DNA of 64,000 nucleotides from assembly GCF_000421265.1 (NCBI RefSeq), contig NZ_ATWN01000002.1:1-64000 (forward strand), given 5' to 3'. Each line of letters begins with the position of its first letter. Within the stretch, counting starts at the first letter, position 1. Both the position numbers and the translations under genes were made by a program. Below the pieces are notes generated by a model. It was given only the letters and a program-made list of their open reading frames with translations, was not told the origin of the DNA and made no database searches. The DNA is from Thalassospira lucentensis MCCC 1A00383 = DSM 14000. Its GTDB lineage: Bacteria > Pseudomonadota > Alphaproteobacteria > Rhodospirillales > Thalassospiraceae. Positions 51,431 to 61,066 of this stretch are shown here, in pieces.

Positions 51431-52438
51431 ATGATGTCGCACGCAGCCAACCCGATCCTTGTCGAAGCCACCCGTGGATCGATGGTCGAAAGTTTCCATC
51501 GCGGGAGATATGTCGTGATGAAGGCCGATGGCACGGTGGTGGCCGAGGGCGGCGATATTGACGCGCTGATGTATCCACGTTCCGCAATCAAACCATTGCT
51601 GGCGATCCCCTTGGTCGAAAGCGGGGCGGCGGACGCGTTCAAGCTTGAGGACAAGCATATTGCGCTGGCCTGTTCATCGCATAATGGCGAGGAAGAACAC
51701 GCTACTACGGTTAAGGCATGGCTTGAACATATCGGGTTGTCGGTCGAAACGCTTGAATGTGCGCCGCATTATTCTATCCATCCACCCGCCGGGATCAAAC
51801 AAGCTGGTGATCAGGTCACCTTGACCAAGGCGCATAACAACTGTTCGGGGAAACATTCCGGGTTCTTGACGACGGCCCAGCATCTGGGCGATACCCCGGC
51901 AGGCTATATCAACGAGTCTCATCCGGTTCAGCAACGCCTGATCAAGGTGCTTGAGGAGATGGGGGATTGCGACTTGTCTGCGACTCCACGCGGCATTGAT
52001 GGCTGTGGCATTCCGGTGATTGGCATGCGGTTGCGTGACCTTGGTCTGGCCATGGCGCGGATGGCCGATCCATCGGGGCTGGACGCCAAACGCATTGAGG
52101 CGATCAAACGCATCCGTAAGGGCTGTGCCGCAGCACCGTTTATGGTGGCCGGGACCGGTCGTTTCTGTACCGGGATCATGGAAGAATGCGGTGAAGACGC
52201 ACTGGTCAAGGTCGGAGCCGAGGGCGTTTATTGTGCCGCCTTCCCAAAACAGGGACTTGGTGTGGCACTTAAAATCGATGATGGCACGCAACGCGGTGCC
52301 GAGGTCGCAATGGGCGCGATCCTGCGTCAGCATGGCGTGATTGATGATGCCAAGGCCGAAACGCTAAAAAAATATCTGACACCGGTTCTGACCAACTGGG
52401 CCGGAAAATATGCCGGTGACCTGCACCCAGCATTTTAG
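51431..52438 (+). CDS. Asparaginase II family protein (Rhizobium etli AnsA type)
   Basis: 335-residue cytoplasmic L-asparaginase of the thermolabile rhizobial family, unrelated in sequence to E. coli AnsA/AnsB. Typical segments: VEATRGSMVESFHRGRYVVMKADG, YPRSAIKPLLAIPLVESGAAD, LACSSHNGEEEH (the serine-containing active-site region) and KAHNNCSGKHSGFL (zinc/active-site Cys). It hydrolyses asparagine to aspartate and ammonia. Two adjacent ATGs (51431 and 51434) are possible; the second has better spacing from CGGAG. It follows the Lrp-type gene by 108 bp and fits an amino-acid catabolism cluster. Confidence 0.87.
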   Translation: MMSHAANPILVEATRGSMVESFHRGRYVVMKADGTVVAEGGDIDALMYPRSAIKPLLAIPLVESGAADAFKLEDKHIALACSSHNGEEEHATTVKAWLEHIGLSVETLECAPHYSIHPPAGIKQAGDQVTLTKAHNNCSGKHSGFLTTAQHLGDTPAGYINESHPVQQRLIKVLEEMGDCDLSATPRGIDGCGIPVIGMRLRDLGLAMARMADPSGLDAKRIEAIKRIRKGCAAAPFMVAGTGRFCTGIMEECGEDALVKVGAEGVYCAAFPKQGLGVALKIDDGTQRGAEVAMGAILRQHGVIDDAKAETLKKYLTPVLTNWAGKYAGDLHPAF

Positions 52439-52460
52439 GAACTGAGCCAAAGGGGGCGTG

Positions 52461-52781
52461 ATGCAGACCGTTGCGGCTTATATCGCAGCAGCACTTGCCG
52501 AAATTGCCGGATGCTTTGCCTTTTGGGCGTGGCTGAAATCGGGCAAGTCGGTTCTTTGGGTGATTCCGGGGATTGCGTCGCTGATTATCTTTGCTTGGTT
52601 GCTCACCCGTGTTGATGTGGCCTTTGCCGGGCGGGCTTATGCCGCCTATGGCGGGGTCTATATTGCCGCATCTGTTTTCTGGCTTTGGACTGTTGAGCGG
52701 GCCGTGCCCGACCGATGGGATATCACCGGGATGGTAGTCTGCCTGTTGGGGGCCGGGATCATTTTGTTCGGGCCACGTTAA
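52461..52781 (+). CDS. YnfA/UPF0060 family membrane protein
   Basis: 106-residue inner membrane protein with four short transmembrane helices. The signatures [21 protein letters not shown] and [16 protein letters not shown] are highly characteristic of UPF0060. The family resembles small multidrug resistance transporters, and its physiological role is uncertain. The ATG at 52461 is used with AGGGGG upstream. It follows the asparaginase gene by 22 bp and is probably co-transcribed. Confidence 0.88.
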   Translation: MQTVAAYIAAALAEIAGCFAFWAWLKSGKSVLWVIPGIASLIIFAWLLTRVDVAFAGRAYAAYGGVYIAASVFWLWTVERAVPDRWDITGMVVCLLGAGIILFGPR

Positions 52782-52819
52782 CCACAGTTGGTCTTGGGCG
52801 TTTGTTGATCGCGTGCGGC

Positions 52820-54043
52820 TTAATCGTTGGTCAGTTGCTTGTATTTTCCCGAGACGATCCGCGCGATGCTGGTCCATTCCTCGATACGTGACGCTTTTCC
52901 GATCTGTTCGAGATAGGTCAAATCAATGTCGCTTTCGACCGCACCCCCGGCATCAATAATGGCGATCTCGCGGGTCAAATGTTGCGCGACATAGATTGCG
53001 GTAACTGCATTCATTTCCTTATGAGGCAAGTCCATCGGGCGGTGGTGATAGGCAACTGCCTGAATGACCGGGGCAGGAAACCCCCATAACCCCAAAAGAT
53101 ATGCCCCGATTTCAGGATGCCCTGCACCAAACTGTTCTTCTTCGGACTTTTCAATCGGGATGTTTTCCTGTTCAACCCGGTCGGTCACCAGCTTCATTTC
53201 ATCGGGGCGATTGGCATAGAGGATCAGGGTACCGATATGGCTCAGCATGCCGATTGATGGGACGGCATGGCACACTTCGCGCGGCAGTTTTTCATATTCG
53301 GCAATCAGGGCCGCGGTGACGCCGATTTGCTGGCTTCGATGGCATAGGCGTTTGAGGTTTGTAATCTGGCTGTTTGGTCCGTCAAACCCCCGATACATGC
53401 CAACAAATAGCGCAAGCGCCTTAAGCGTTTCCAGCCCCAGCATCCGCACGGCATGGGACACCGAAGACACTTTTTGCGTGATGGCAAAATAGGATGAATT
53501 GGTCAGTTTCAGGACTTCGGCGGTCAGGGCAATGTCAGACTCGACAATCTCGCACAGGCTGTCGAGTGAATAGTTCGGGTCCTCGAACAAGGTCTGAAGC
53601 TGAAGATAGGTATCAGGCGGCGATGCCAGACTTTTCGAATTTGCCACCAATGTGCGCATTTCCGGGCTTTGCAGCCGCTGGCGCAGGCCAAGGGCGTTTT
53701 CGATGCTATCAATCAGGGTCTGGTTGTTACAGGGTTTGCTCAGAAACTGATGGGCCGGACCAATAGTGCGCAAATAGGAATCGTTGCTGGCATGGCCGGT
53801 CAGAATGATCCGCATGGCATCGGGCTGGATTTTCTGCATTTCTTCGAGCAGGGTCACCCCGTCCATTTCCGGCATTTGAATGTCTGTGACAATGACATCA
53901 AAGGATTGATCTTTTGCCATGGCCAGTGCCTCGGCACCGCGAAGAGCGAAATGAAGTTCCCAGTCTGGCCGGACAGACGTCAGGCGCCGTCGGAGCCCCT
54001 GCAAAACGTTGGCGTCGTCGTCGACAAACAGAATGTGATGCAT
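52820..54043 (-). CDS. Response regulator with HDOD output domain
   Basis: 407 residues: an N-terminal receiver (about 3-120; VDDD at 7-10, phospho-acceptor Asp54 in VTDIQMPEMDG, Lys in FLSKPC) and a C-terminal HDOD domain (about 145-345; LTAEVLKLTNSSYF, VSHAVRMLGLETLKAL, PEIGAYLLGLWGFPAPVIQAVAYHH). HDOD is a degenerate relative of HD phosphohydrolases found in signalling proteins; the metal-binding His-Asp pair is not preserved, so it is likely a binding output. Single gene, no kinase nearby. Confidence 0.9.
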   Translation of the reverse strand: MHHILFVDDDANVLQGLRRRLTSVRPDWELHFALRGAEALAMAKDQSFDVIVTDIQMPEMDGVTLLEEMQKIQPDAMRIILTGHASNDSYLRTIGPAHQFLSKPCNNQTLIDSIENALGLRQRLQSPEMRTLVANSKSLASPPDTYLQLQTLFEDPNYSLDSLCEIVESDIALTAEVLKLTNSSYFAITQKVSSVSHAVRMLGLETLKALALFVGMYRGFDGPNSQITNLKRLCHRSQQIGVTAALIAEYEKLPREVCHAVPSIGMLSHIGTLILYANRPDEMKLVTDRVEQENIPIEKSEEEQFGAGHPEIGAYLLGLWGFPAPVIQAVAYHHRPMDLPHKEMNAVTAIYVAQHLTREIAIIDAGGAVESDIDLTYLEQIGKASRIEEWTSIARIVSGKYKQLTND

Positions 54044-54415
54044 TGACCCTGCGCTGCAATTTTGGAGAAAGCTATCTTTTGCAGATGGTCCTTGATCAGA
54101 CGTATGACAAGACGGCTTGGGGAACCCGCGACTTTGGGATTATTGCGAATCGCGCCAATACGGACCACTGTAAAATAGGGTGGTGGCAACGATATCGTGT
54201 TTATGAGACTGCTGTGCCTATAGTCGCGCTGTCAAAGGTGCTGCCGCCCTACGCGTTTGTATATGATATGGCGGCTAAATATTTATAAATACGCGATATT
54301 TTATGTAAATGTCAGATTTTGTAAGACTGTTGATGCGCGAGTAGGACTAGACTTAAAGAATATTCTAATTAACGTAGAATACGACTGTTAAATGACCGGG
54401 GATTCGGCCCAATAA
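54044..54415. other. 372-bp gap between divergent genes
   Basis: Promoter region for the HDOD regulator and the first pentapeptide-repeat gene. AT-rich at 54270-54400; contains a short perfect palindrome AGAATATTCT at 54357-54366. No credible ORF or known operator. Confidence 0.5.
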
Positions 54416-55681
54416 ATGACATCACGCGCAGAATTAATTGATGGCATTAAGAAGCACCAACTCTATGTGACGAAGCAGCCTGGGGGCCGTCGCATGCAGT
54501 TGCGCAATGGCAACCTGTCACGCATCAAGATGAGCAAAATCAGTCTTGAAGATGCCGTTTTGCCAGGCGCGAATTTTATTCAGGCAACCATCCGCGACGT
54601 CTGTTTTGATTTTTGTGATTTGTTTGGCACCAACTTTGTCGAAGCCGACCTTGAAGGGTCAAGCTTTGTCCGGGCTGATTTGCGCGGTGCGAACATGGCG
54701 CGCGCCAAATTGCGCAATGCCAACCTTAAGGGGGCTGACCTTCGATCCGGTGTGATGGTGGTGGTTGACGGCGGGCGCGAAAGAAAAGTCAAACGCGCCA
54801 CCGATCTAGCCAACGCGGACATGGAAGGGTCGATGCTTTCGGGGGCGAATTTTGCCGAAAGCAACATGTCGGGATCACGCTTGGTCGATGCAGACCTGAG
54901 CGACGCCAACATGTTTGCGGTCAATCTTGCGGGTGCGGATTTGACCGGGTGTAACCTGTCGGGGGCGAAGCTTAAAAATGCCAACCTCAAAGGTGCACGG
55001 CTTAAGGACAGCCTTCTGGTTGGCACCGATTTGACGGGGGCGAACCTGCGTAATGTCGATTTGGCCGGTGTTGACCTTTCACAGGCCAATATCGCCAATT
55101 CCATTGGCAGCAAAGCCGTTACCCCCTTGCCCGATGATATTCGAGAATTGGTCAATGGCCATAGCGAATGGCTGGCTAGCAACGGACAGACCGGAACGCC
55201 TTTGAATGCAACCGGACGTGATCTGACCGAAATGGATTTTTCCGGACTGGATTTATCGGCGGCCTGCTTTGATGACTGTATTTTGCGCAACGCGTTGTTC
55301 GTTGATACGATTCTTGCGATGTCATCAATGCGCAATACAGATTTATCACGTGCACGGCTGAACGGATCGATTTTGAACGGCATTCGACTGTCAAACGCAG
55401 TTTGCGCCAAATCTGTTTTTCAGGGCGCCAAGTTTGGCGGTGTCGCGCAGCTTGATGGTCAGGGTAAAAAAACCGGTTCGGTTTGGCGTGCGGACCTAAG
55501 CGGTACCGATTTCTCAAAAGCCGATATGCGCAATGCTGTTTTCGATGCACCGAAGATGAAAGGTGCCAGCTTGAAGAACGCCAATATTTCGGGTGTTTCT
55601 TTTGGTGATACTGATCTTGGCGATGTTGATTTAAGCGGTGCAAATATCGGTGCAATCCTGACGGGAACCATCCCTGAATAG
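54416..55681 (+). CDS. Pentapeptide-repeat protein, paralogue 1
   Basis: 421 residues with many A(D/N)Lxx pentapeptides, which build a right-handed square beta helix. Two repeat blocks (about 45-225 and 275-420) are joined by a non-repeat linker (DDIRELVNGHSEWLASNGQTGTPLNATGRDLT). The N-terminus, SRAELIDGIKKHQLYVTKQPGGRRMQLRNGNLSRIK in two parts, is a helix plus a basic lead-in. No signal peptide. Some pentapeptide proteins mimic DNA and inhibit gyrase (Qnr, MfpA), but this two-block form with a conserved linker is different and its role is unknown. A paralogue follows 190 bp downstream. Confidence 0.85.
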   Translation: MTSRAELIDGIKKHQLYVTKQPGGRRMQLRNGNLSRIKMSKISLEDAVLPGANFIQATIRDVCFDFCDLFGTNFVEADLEGSSFVRADLRGANMARAKLRNANLKGADLRSGVMVVVDGGRERKVKRATDLANADMEGSMLSGANFAESNMSGSRLVDADLSDANMFAVNLAGADLTGCNLSGAKLKNANLKGARLKDSLLVGTDLTGANLRNVDLAGVDLSQANIANSIGSKAVTPLPDDIRELVNGHSEWLASNGQTGTPLNATGRDLTEMDFSGLDLSAACFDDCILRNALFVDTILAMSSMRNTDLSRARLNGSILNGIRLSNAVCAKSVFQGAKFGGVAQLDGQGKKTGSVWRADLSGTDFSKADMRNAVFDAPKMKGASLKNANISGVSFGDTDLGDVDLSGANIGAILTGTIPE

Positions 55682-55871
55682 GTCTCTGGCAGTGCCTTGC
55701 TATTGCTGGCTTTCGGGGTGTCATGCGATGCCCGATTAAAAACGAATCTCTGACATCAAAGGAATATTACGGTTTTGCAAGGCGTTAAAAGCATTGCGTT
55801 ACCGCGAAACTGTTGCATTCTGTCTGCTTAATTCAAAAATGGTAATTTAGTGGTCGGGGAATATTTGCAAG

Positions 55872-57146
55872 ATGGATTCGCGTTCGGATCTGATTGATGC
55901 CATCAAAATGCATCAACTGTATCTCAATCAAAAGCCAGGTGGGCGGCGCATGCAAATGCGCAGTGCCAATCTGTCGCGCATAAAAATGAGCAAAATCAGC
56001 CTTCAGGACGCCATTCTACCCGGTGCGAATTTCATTCAAGCGACTGCCCATAAAGTCTGTTTTGATTTTTGTGATCTGTTTGGCGCCAACTTTGTCGAGG
56101 CCGATCTTGAAGGGTCGAGTTTCCAGCGGGCTGATCTGCGCGGTGCGAACATGGCGCGCGCCAAGCTGCGCTACGCCAATCTGAGCGGCATTGATCTGCG
56201 GGCAGGCATTATGGTGATTGTCGAAGGTTCGCAGGAACGCCCGGTCAGTAAGGCCGCTGACATGACCAGTGCCGATCTTGAAGGGGCGATGATGTGGGGG
56301 GCTAACCTGACCGGTGCCAGAATGTCAGGGGCGAGCCTTTCAAAGACCGACCTTAGTGATGCGAATATGTTTGCTGTGAACCTCGAAGGTGCCGATTTAA
56401 CCGGCTGTAACCTCAATGGGGCAAAGCTACGCAATGCGAACCTTAAGGGGGCAAAACTTGCGGAATGTAATCTGGTCGGTGCGGATTTAAGTGGGGCCAA
56501 CCTTCGCAACGTTGACATGACGAATGTCGACCTGTCCCAATCCAATACATCAAATTCAATCGGTGGTGGAACGTCGTCAGCACCACTGGTGGACGATATT
56601 CGCGATCTGGTAAATGGCCATAGCGAGTGGCTGCTATCAGACGGGAAAAACGGTGCGCCCATGATTGCGGTTGGGCGGGATTTGACCGGGCTTGATTTTT
56701 CCGGTTTGGACCTGTCGGGTGCCTGCTTTGATAAATGTATCCTGCGCGGGGCATTGTTCGTCGATACCATCCTTGCAATGTGCTCCATGCGCGACGCGGA
56801 CATGAAGAAAGTCCGTATGAATGGGGCTGTGATGGATGGCGTTCGAATGGCCAATTCCGATTGCAGCGAAGCCATTTTTCAAGGGGTGAAGTTCGGCGGG
56901 ATTGATCAGCGCGACAAAAAAGGTGCCAAGACAGGTACGATGTGGCGCGCGGACTTAACAAACACGAATTTTGAACAGGCCGATTTGCGGAACTCGGTTT
57001 TCGATGAAGCACAAATGAAGGGTTCCAACCTGACAAAGGCAAACGTTGCCGGGGTTGCCTTTGGCGATACAGACTTAAGCGACGTTGAACTTGAAGGGGC
57101 AAATGTTGGTTTGGTTCTGAACGGCAATATTCCCGGACGCAGATGA
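55872..57146 (+). CDS. Pentapeptide-repeat protein, paralogue 2
   Basis: 424 residues, aligning end to end with the preceding gene: the same N-terminal SDLIDAIKMHQLYLN helix, GGRRMQ, SRIKMSKISLQDA, the same linker core DDIRDLVNGHSEWLLS and C-terminal VAFGDTDLSDVELEGANVG. The strong conservation of the linker implies it has a function of its own. Its own AT-rich upstream region of 190 bp suggests a separate promoter. Followed by a bidirectional terminator. Function unknown. Confidence 0.85.
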   Translation: MDSRSDLIDAIKMHQLYLNQKPGGRRMQMRSANLSRIKMSKISLQDAILPGANFIQATAHKVCFDFCDLFGANFVEADLEGSSFQRADLRGANMARAKLRYANLSGIDLRAGIMVIVEGSQERPVSKAADMTSADLEGAMMWGANLTGARMSGASLSKTDLSDANMFAVNLEGADLTGCNLNGAKLRNANLKGAKLAECNLVGADLSGANLRNVDMTNVDLSQSNTSNSIGGGTSSAPLVDDIRDLVNGHSEWLLSDGKNGAPMIAVGRDLTGLDFSGLDLSGACFDKCILRGALFVDTILAMCSMRDADMKKVRMNGAVMDGVRMANSDCSEAIFQGVKFGGIDQRDKKGAKTGTMWRADLTNTNFEQADLRNSVFDEAQMKGSNLTKANVAGVAFGDTDLSDVELEGANVGLVLNGNIPGRR

Positions 57147-57177
57147 TCACACCTCTGATCGATCCAGCGCAAAACGA

Positions 57178-57206
57178 AAAATGCCGCCTGTCAAAGGCGG
57201 CATTTT
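57178..57206. terminator. Bidirectional terminator
   Basis: AAAATGCCGCC (57178-57188) pairs with GGCGGCATTTT (57196-57206), with one more T-A pair inside the 7-nt interval. A-rich on the left and T-rich on the right, it ends both the pentapeptide gene and the convergent argJ. Confidence 0.88.
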
Positions 57207-57246
57207 GTTTGTGTGGTTGGTCGTGGCCAGTGATCAGTTAAGATGA

Positions 57247-58476
57247 TCAGCTACGGTAATCAGCATTGATCGAAATATAACCATGCGTCAGGTCACAGGT
57301 CCAGACGGTGGCCGCCCCATCACCAAACCCAAGATCGGCAACGATATCGATGTACTGACCCTTGATATGCGCCTCAACCGGGGTTTCATCGTAATCTTCG
57401 ACGCGCTCGCCATTTTTGGCCAGGGCAATGCCGCCAATTGAAATGGTCAGTTTGTTGGGATCAGCAGTGACACCGCATTTCCCAACCGCCATGACAATAC
57501 GACCCCAGTTGGCGTCTTCACCGGCAATCGCAGTTTTGACCAGCGGCGAATTTGCAATCGCCTTGGCGGCAATCTTAGCTTCTTTTTCGCTGACCGCACC
57601 GGTGACATTTACCGTGATGAATTTGGTCGCACCTTCGCCGTCGCGCACGATCTGATGGGCAAGATCACGCAGCACGCCTTCAAGGGCGTCTTTAAACTCG
57701 GTCAATGCCGGGTCATCTATTCCTGAAACGGCATCGTTACCCGCCTTGCCGGTTGCGGCCAGAAGGACCGTATCGGATGTTGATGTGTCGCTATCAACCG
57801 TGATGGCATTGAAGCTGCGGTTGTTGCAATCGGCCAAAATCGCCTGAAGAACCGCATGCGGGATGGCGGCATCGGTGAAAATGAAACCAAGCATGGTCGC
57901 CATGTTTGGTTCGATCATCCCCGATCCCTTGGCAAAGCCGGAAATCGAAACCGATGTGCCGTTGATCGTTGTCGTTGCCGAGGCGCCCTTTGGGAAGGTG
58001 TCAGTCGTCATGATGGCCTTGGCAGCATCAAGCCAACTGGCATCATTGGCAAGCAAGTCGCCCATGGCATCGGTGATGCGGTTGGCCGTGGTTGGTTCGC
58101 CAATTACACCGGTTGACGCGGTAAAGATTTCCGCTTTGTCACACCCCAGTGCTTTTGACGCAGTTTCGACCTTGTCTGCGACAAATTTCTCGCCAGCCTT
58201 GCCGGTAAAGGCAACAGAATTGCCCGCGTTGACAAAAAATGCCCGTGCGGTGCCACCCTTAAGGGCTTCGCGACCCCAACGTACTGCTGCTGATGCGGTG
58301 GTCGATGTGGTGAACACTGCGGCAACCTGCGTGCCCGGATCAAGTTCTGCCAGCAACACATCCGGCCGGCCTTTGTAACGAATACCAAGCGTTGCGGTGT
58401 GCAGTTTGACACCGGCAATGGCCGGCAGTTCGGGAAAGGCCGCGGGGGCAAGCGGAGAAACTGAAGTCGCACCCAT
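57247..58476 (-). CDS. argJ: Bifunctional glutamate N-acetyltransferase / amino-acid acetyltransferase
   Basis: Moves the acetyl group from N-acetylornithine to glutamate in the cyclic arginine pathway and can also use acetyl-CoA. About 409 residues. The precursor cleaves itself at Ala193-Thr194 inside MATMLGF, releasing Thr194 as nucleophile; this motif is intact. TTNAA-like tract near the oxyanion hole (TASTGVIGE) and NSVAFTG are also typical. The ATG at 58476 has GAAGGAA ten bases upstream; earlier starts have none. Single gene on its strand, preceded by the parvulin gene. Confidence 0.93.
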   Translation of the reverse strand: MGATSVSPLAPAAFPELPAIAGVKLHTATLGIRYKGRPDVLLAELDPGTQVAAVFTTSTTASAAVRWGREALKGGTARAFFVNAGNSVAFTGKAGEKFVADKVETASKALGCDKAEIFTASTGVIGEPTTANRITDAMGDLLANDASWLDAAKAIMTTDTFPKGASATTTINGTSVSISGFAKGSGMIEPNMATMLGFIFTDAAIPHAVLQAILADCNNRSFNAITVDSDTSTSDTVLLAATGKAGNDAVSGIDDPALTEFKDALEGVLRDLAHQIVRDGEGATKFITVNVTGAVSEKEAKIAAKAIANSPLVKTAIAGEDANWGRIVMAVGKCGVTADPNKLTISIGGIALAKNGERVEDYDETPVEAHIKGQYIDIVADLGFGDGAATVWTCDLTHGYISINADYRS

Positions 58477-58574
58477 TTGTATCATTTCCTTCAAATGGCG
58501 TTGGTCAAAGAGACATCTGTCCATCCTGCCGCAATGGTGGCGAAAAGCAAGCGACAGAACAGGACGTTATCTTG

Positions 58575-58614
58575 AAAAAAAAAACGGGGCGAAGCAACGT
58601 GCCTCGCCCCGTTT
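58575..58614 (-). terminator. Rho-independent terminator of the parvulin gene
   Basis: TCGCCCCGTTT (58604-58614) pairs with AAACGGGGCGA (58582-58592); on the - strand it is followed by a run of ten T (58575-58584, sharing its first bases with the stem). 46 bp after the gene's stop codon. Confidence 0.9.
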
Positions 58615-58660
58615 GGAACCTGTTTGCATCAGAAACCTGATGGGCAAAGCCCGTATCAGT

Positions 58661-59518
58661 TTATTCTTTGGTTTCTTTTGCTGGCGCATCGCCTTCGGTT
58701 GGCATCGGAGCATTGTTGACGATGTCTGCATCCGCACGCAGGTTTTCAACAAGATCATCAATTGCCTTGCGGGTCAGTTCACCAACCATCTGCTGACGAA
58801 CTTCTTCAAGCGACGGCTGGGTGCCTTCTTTTTTCTCTTCAACCATGATCACATGCCAGCCAAACTGGGTCTGAACCGGTTCTTTGCTGTAGGTGCCTGG
58901 CTCCATGGCAAAGGCTGCTTCGGCAAATGGTGCGACCATGTCGGCACTGCCAAAGAAACCAAGATCACCGCCGTTCGGGCCGGATGGGCCGGTCGATTTT
59001 TCCTTGGCGAGTTCGGCGAAATCCGCACCGTCATCAAGTTCGGTGATGATGGCTTTGGCGTCTTCTTCGTTCTCAAGCAGGATGTGACGGGCGTGAACCT
59101 GCGGTTCCGGCTCGTTGGTTTTCAGGAATTCTTCGTATTGTTCTTTGATAGCGTCTTCGCTTGCCGATTTTGCGATTTCACGATCAAGGAACGTTTCGGC
59201 GATGACACGGCGTTCAAGTGCATCAACGCGGGCTTTGACTTCTTCGTCATCGGCAAGACCGGCATCACGGCCTGCGATCATCAGCAAACGCTGATTGATT
59301 TCACGATCAACGAGTGTCGGTTTAAGCATTTCAAACGGAAGCTGTTGATACTGTTGCGGCAGACCCGCCTGGGTCGCGCGAACTTCAGATTCCAGGATGT
59401 CCTCACCATTGACAGTCGCAAGGACCGGATCTTCGGCCGGTGCAGCGTCCTGTGCCATGACAGGGGAAGCAAAAATAACGGATGCCAGTGACGCGGCAAA
59501 AAGGGTTCTGCGCAGCAT
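58661..59518 (-). CDS. Periplasmic parvulin-type peptidyl-prolyl isomerase
   Basis: 285-residue folding factor. A Sec signal peptide (MLRRTLFAASLASVIFASPVMA, cleavage after about residue 22) directs it to the periplasm. A SurA/PpiD-like helical N-terminal domain (about 30-130) leads to a parvulin domain (about 137-232; QVHARHILLENEEDA, GGDLGFFGSADMVAPFAEAAFAM, FGWHVIMVEE). The C-terminal end is acidic (PTEGDAPAKETKE). The ATG at 59518 has GGAGAAAC upstream; an open frame to 59677 is not used. The inverted repeat at 59652 lies in the promoter region. Confidence 0.88.
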   Translation of the reverse strand: MLRRTLFAASLASVIFASPVMAQDAAPAEDPVLATVNGEDILESEVRATQAGLPQQYQQLPFEMLKPTLVDREINQRLLMIAGRDAGLADDEEVKARVDALERRVIAETFLDREIAKSASEDAIKEQYEEFLKTNEPEPQVHARHILLENEEDAKAIITELDDGADFAELAKEKSTGPSGPNGGDLGFFGSADMVAPFAEAAFAMEPGTYSKEPVQTQFGWHVIMVEEKKEGTQPSLEEVRQQMVGELTRKAIDDLVENLRADADIVNNAPMPTEGDAPAKETKE

Positions 59519-59651
59519 AGTTTCTCCAGACTTTGATTTCAAAGGGGGGATACCCCCATCGCCTCTCCCCACGGGTAAATCACATAAGGCTTTATTGCAC
59601 AAGGCTTCCCCGTGGCGACTGCGATTTTTCGCAAAGCATTCTGTCCAAAAT

Positions 59652-59677
59652 ATGAAACGCTTATCTTTGCGTTTCAT
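59652..59677. promoter_or_regulatory. Inverted repeat upstream of the parvulin gene
   Basis: ATGAAACGC (59652-59660) and GCGTTTCAT (59669-59677) are perfect 9-bp arms around an 8-bp spacer, 134 bp before the start codon. Looks like an operator; no matching regulator is known to me. Confidence 0.5.
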
Positions 59678-59847
59678 TATGTGGAGCAGAAGGGGGCTAT
59701 AGAAAGGTCAAGCCTAGCCAGTCGCTGCCAAATCAGATAGCCGTTTTGGGCGATGAACGCAGCATCGTGCGGCTGTTGTATGAAATTTCAAACAGGCTAA
59801 GTCGACCCGCCTGGTGTCACGAGTGGACGAGGTGACCAAGGGGGGTA

Positions 59848-60984
59848 TCAGGCTTTTACGTCAAAAAGAACTTCGCCAACGGTGGCAATGCTTCCGTCAT
59901 CGCGGGTGAAGTGCGACGTTGCGACCAGATCGCCCCCAATAAGGCGCTGATCAATTGGCGTGATCATGGAAAGTGAAATTGATGTGATGCCTTCGTCCAT
60001 CAGGGTTGCCTGTTCACCATTGGCGCGCAGCAAAATTAATGCGCTGAAAACGGCGTCATTGGCATCAATCTTTCCGTCCTGATTGTCATCAAATTTGGCC
60101 AGTTCGGCAAAGCCGTCTGCGGCCCCGTTTTGATCACCAAACAATTCGGTGCCGTTATTGATTTTGCCGTCTTTATTGCGATCAAGGGCAAGAAGTGCGT
60201 CATTGCGGCGGATCCATGCGGTTTGATCAATGTTGCCATCGCCATCAATGTCAAACTGTCGACCGTCCTGCAGACTGGTGATGTCGATGCCATTGCCGTC
60301 AAGATCAAGGATAAGTGGGTCTTGCTGAAAAGCCTGTGCGATGTCGATACGGATGAGATCAATCTGTGCACGGAATTCGGAAATAGAAATATTGGCTTTG
60401 CTGCCAATGCTTGAAAACCGGCTTTCAATTTGTGTGAGATCAATCTCGATTCTTTGCGTCATAACACGAAACGCGCTGACATCAATCTGGGTAGTACTGC
60501 CCGAAACATTTAGGGCAAGTTCCTTGGCAGTGATGGTTGCCCCCGATCCATTCGCGCCCGAAAGAGCAACATCTTCGAGCGACCCGCCGGTCATGGCATT
60601 GGCAATTTCGCGGGCCTTTTCGGGTGGGATGCCCATCATGGCAAGAACGATAAATGCATCACGGTTCAGGCGTGTTTGTGCTTCGCTCAAGGCCGGTTTT
60701 AAGGCGTTAAACGCATCAAGTGGGTTTGTCTCGACCTGAAATACGGGCTGTCGGAACGTGGAAATGGCTTCTTCGAGGCGCTTGCTGGCCTCGATGCTCA
60801 AATCAATTTGATCGGCAATTGCGCGTTCACGCGCCCGATCATTCCTGCTGCCGCCATTTGCCGAGTTCGACATATCTGGATTTGACATATCTGGCGCGTT
60901 TGCACCAACAGCACTTTGTGCCGCGGCATTCAGTGTCGCCGTTTGCGATGTCGACGGAGTGTTAAAAGTGGTGTGCTCGAACAT
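59848..60984 (-). CDS. Protein with tandem EF-hand-like calcium motifs
   Basis: 378 residues, no signal peptide. The N-terminal part is Asn/Ser/Ala-rich with a short duplication (PDMSN twice). A helical middle (about 60-125) leads to a Ser/Ala-rich region and to DPLILDLDGNGID (about 245), a phrase seen next to calcium motifs in many secreted proteobacterial proteins. EF-hand-like loops follow: DIDGDGNIDQ, DRNKDGKINN and DDNQDGKIDA. It is probably a calcium-binding protein; role unknown. A strong GGAAGGAGG site precedes the ATG. Its gene pairs with the next gene upstream (82-bp gap) and may be co-transcribed with it. Confidence 0.75.
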   Translation of the reverse strand: MFEHTTFNTPSTSQTATLNAAAQSAVGANAPDMSNPDMSNSANGGSRNDRARERAIADQIDLSIEASKRLEEAISTFRQPVFQVETNPLDAFNALKPALSEAQTRLNRDAFIVLAMMGIPPEKAREIANAMTGGSLEDVALSGANGSGATITAKELALNVSGSTTQIDVSAFRVMTQRIEIDLTQIESRFSSIGSKANISISEFRAQIDLIRIDIAQAFQQDPLILDLDGNGIDITSLQDGRQFDIDGDGNIDQTAWIRRNDALLALDRNKDGKINNGTELFGDQNGAADGFAELAKFDDNQDGKIDANDAVFSALILLRANGEQATLMDEGITSISLSMITPIDQRLIGGDLVATSHFTRDDGSIATVGEVLFDVKA

Positions 60985-61066
60985 TCAGCGCCTCCTTCCT
61001 GAAGGGCTGGGGATGCCGACATATGCGGCATCCCGAACGATTGATTAACTGAGAACTTCCTGTTCT

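Noticed and set aside
54118..54145. EcfG promoter near the pentapeptide gene
   Set aside because: GGAAC is present at 54119-54123 but no CGTT follows at 16-17 bp.
59519..59677. N-terminal extension of the parvulin protein
   Set aside because: It would bury the signal peptide; the ATG at 59518 has a good ribosome binding site and the extension overlaps the inverted repeat.
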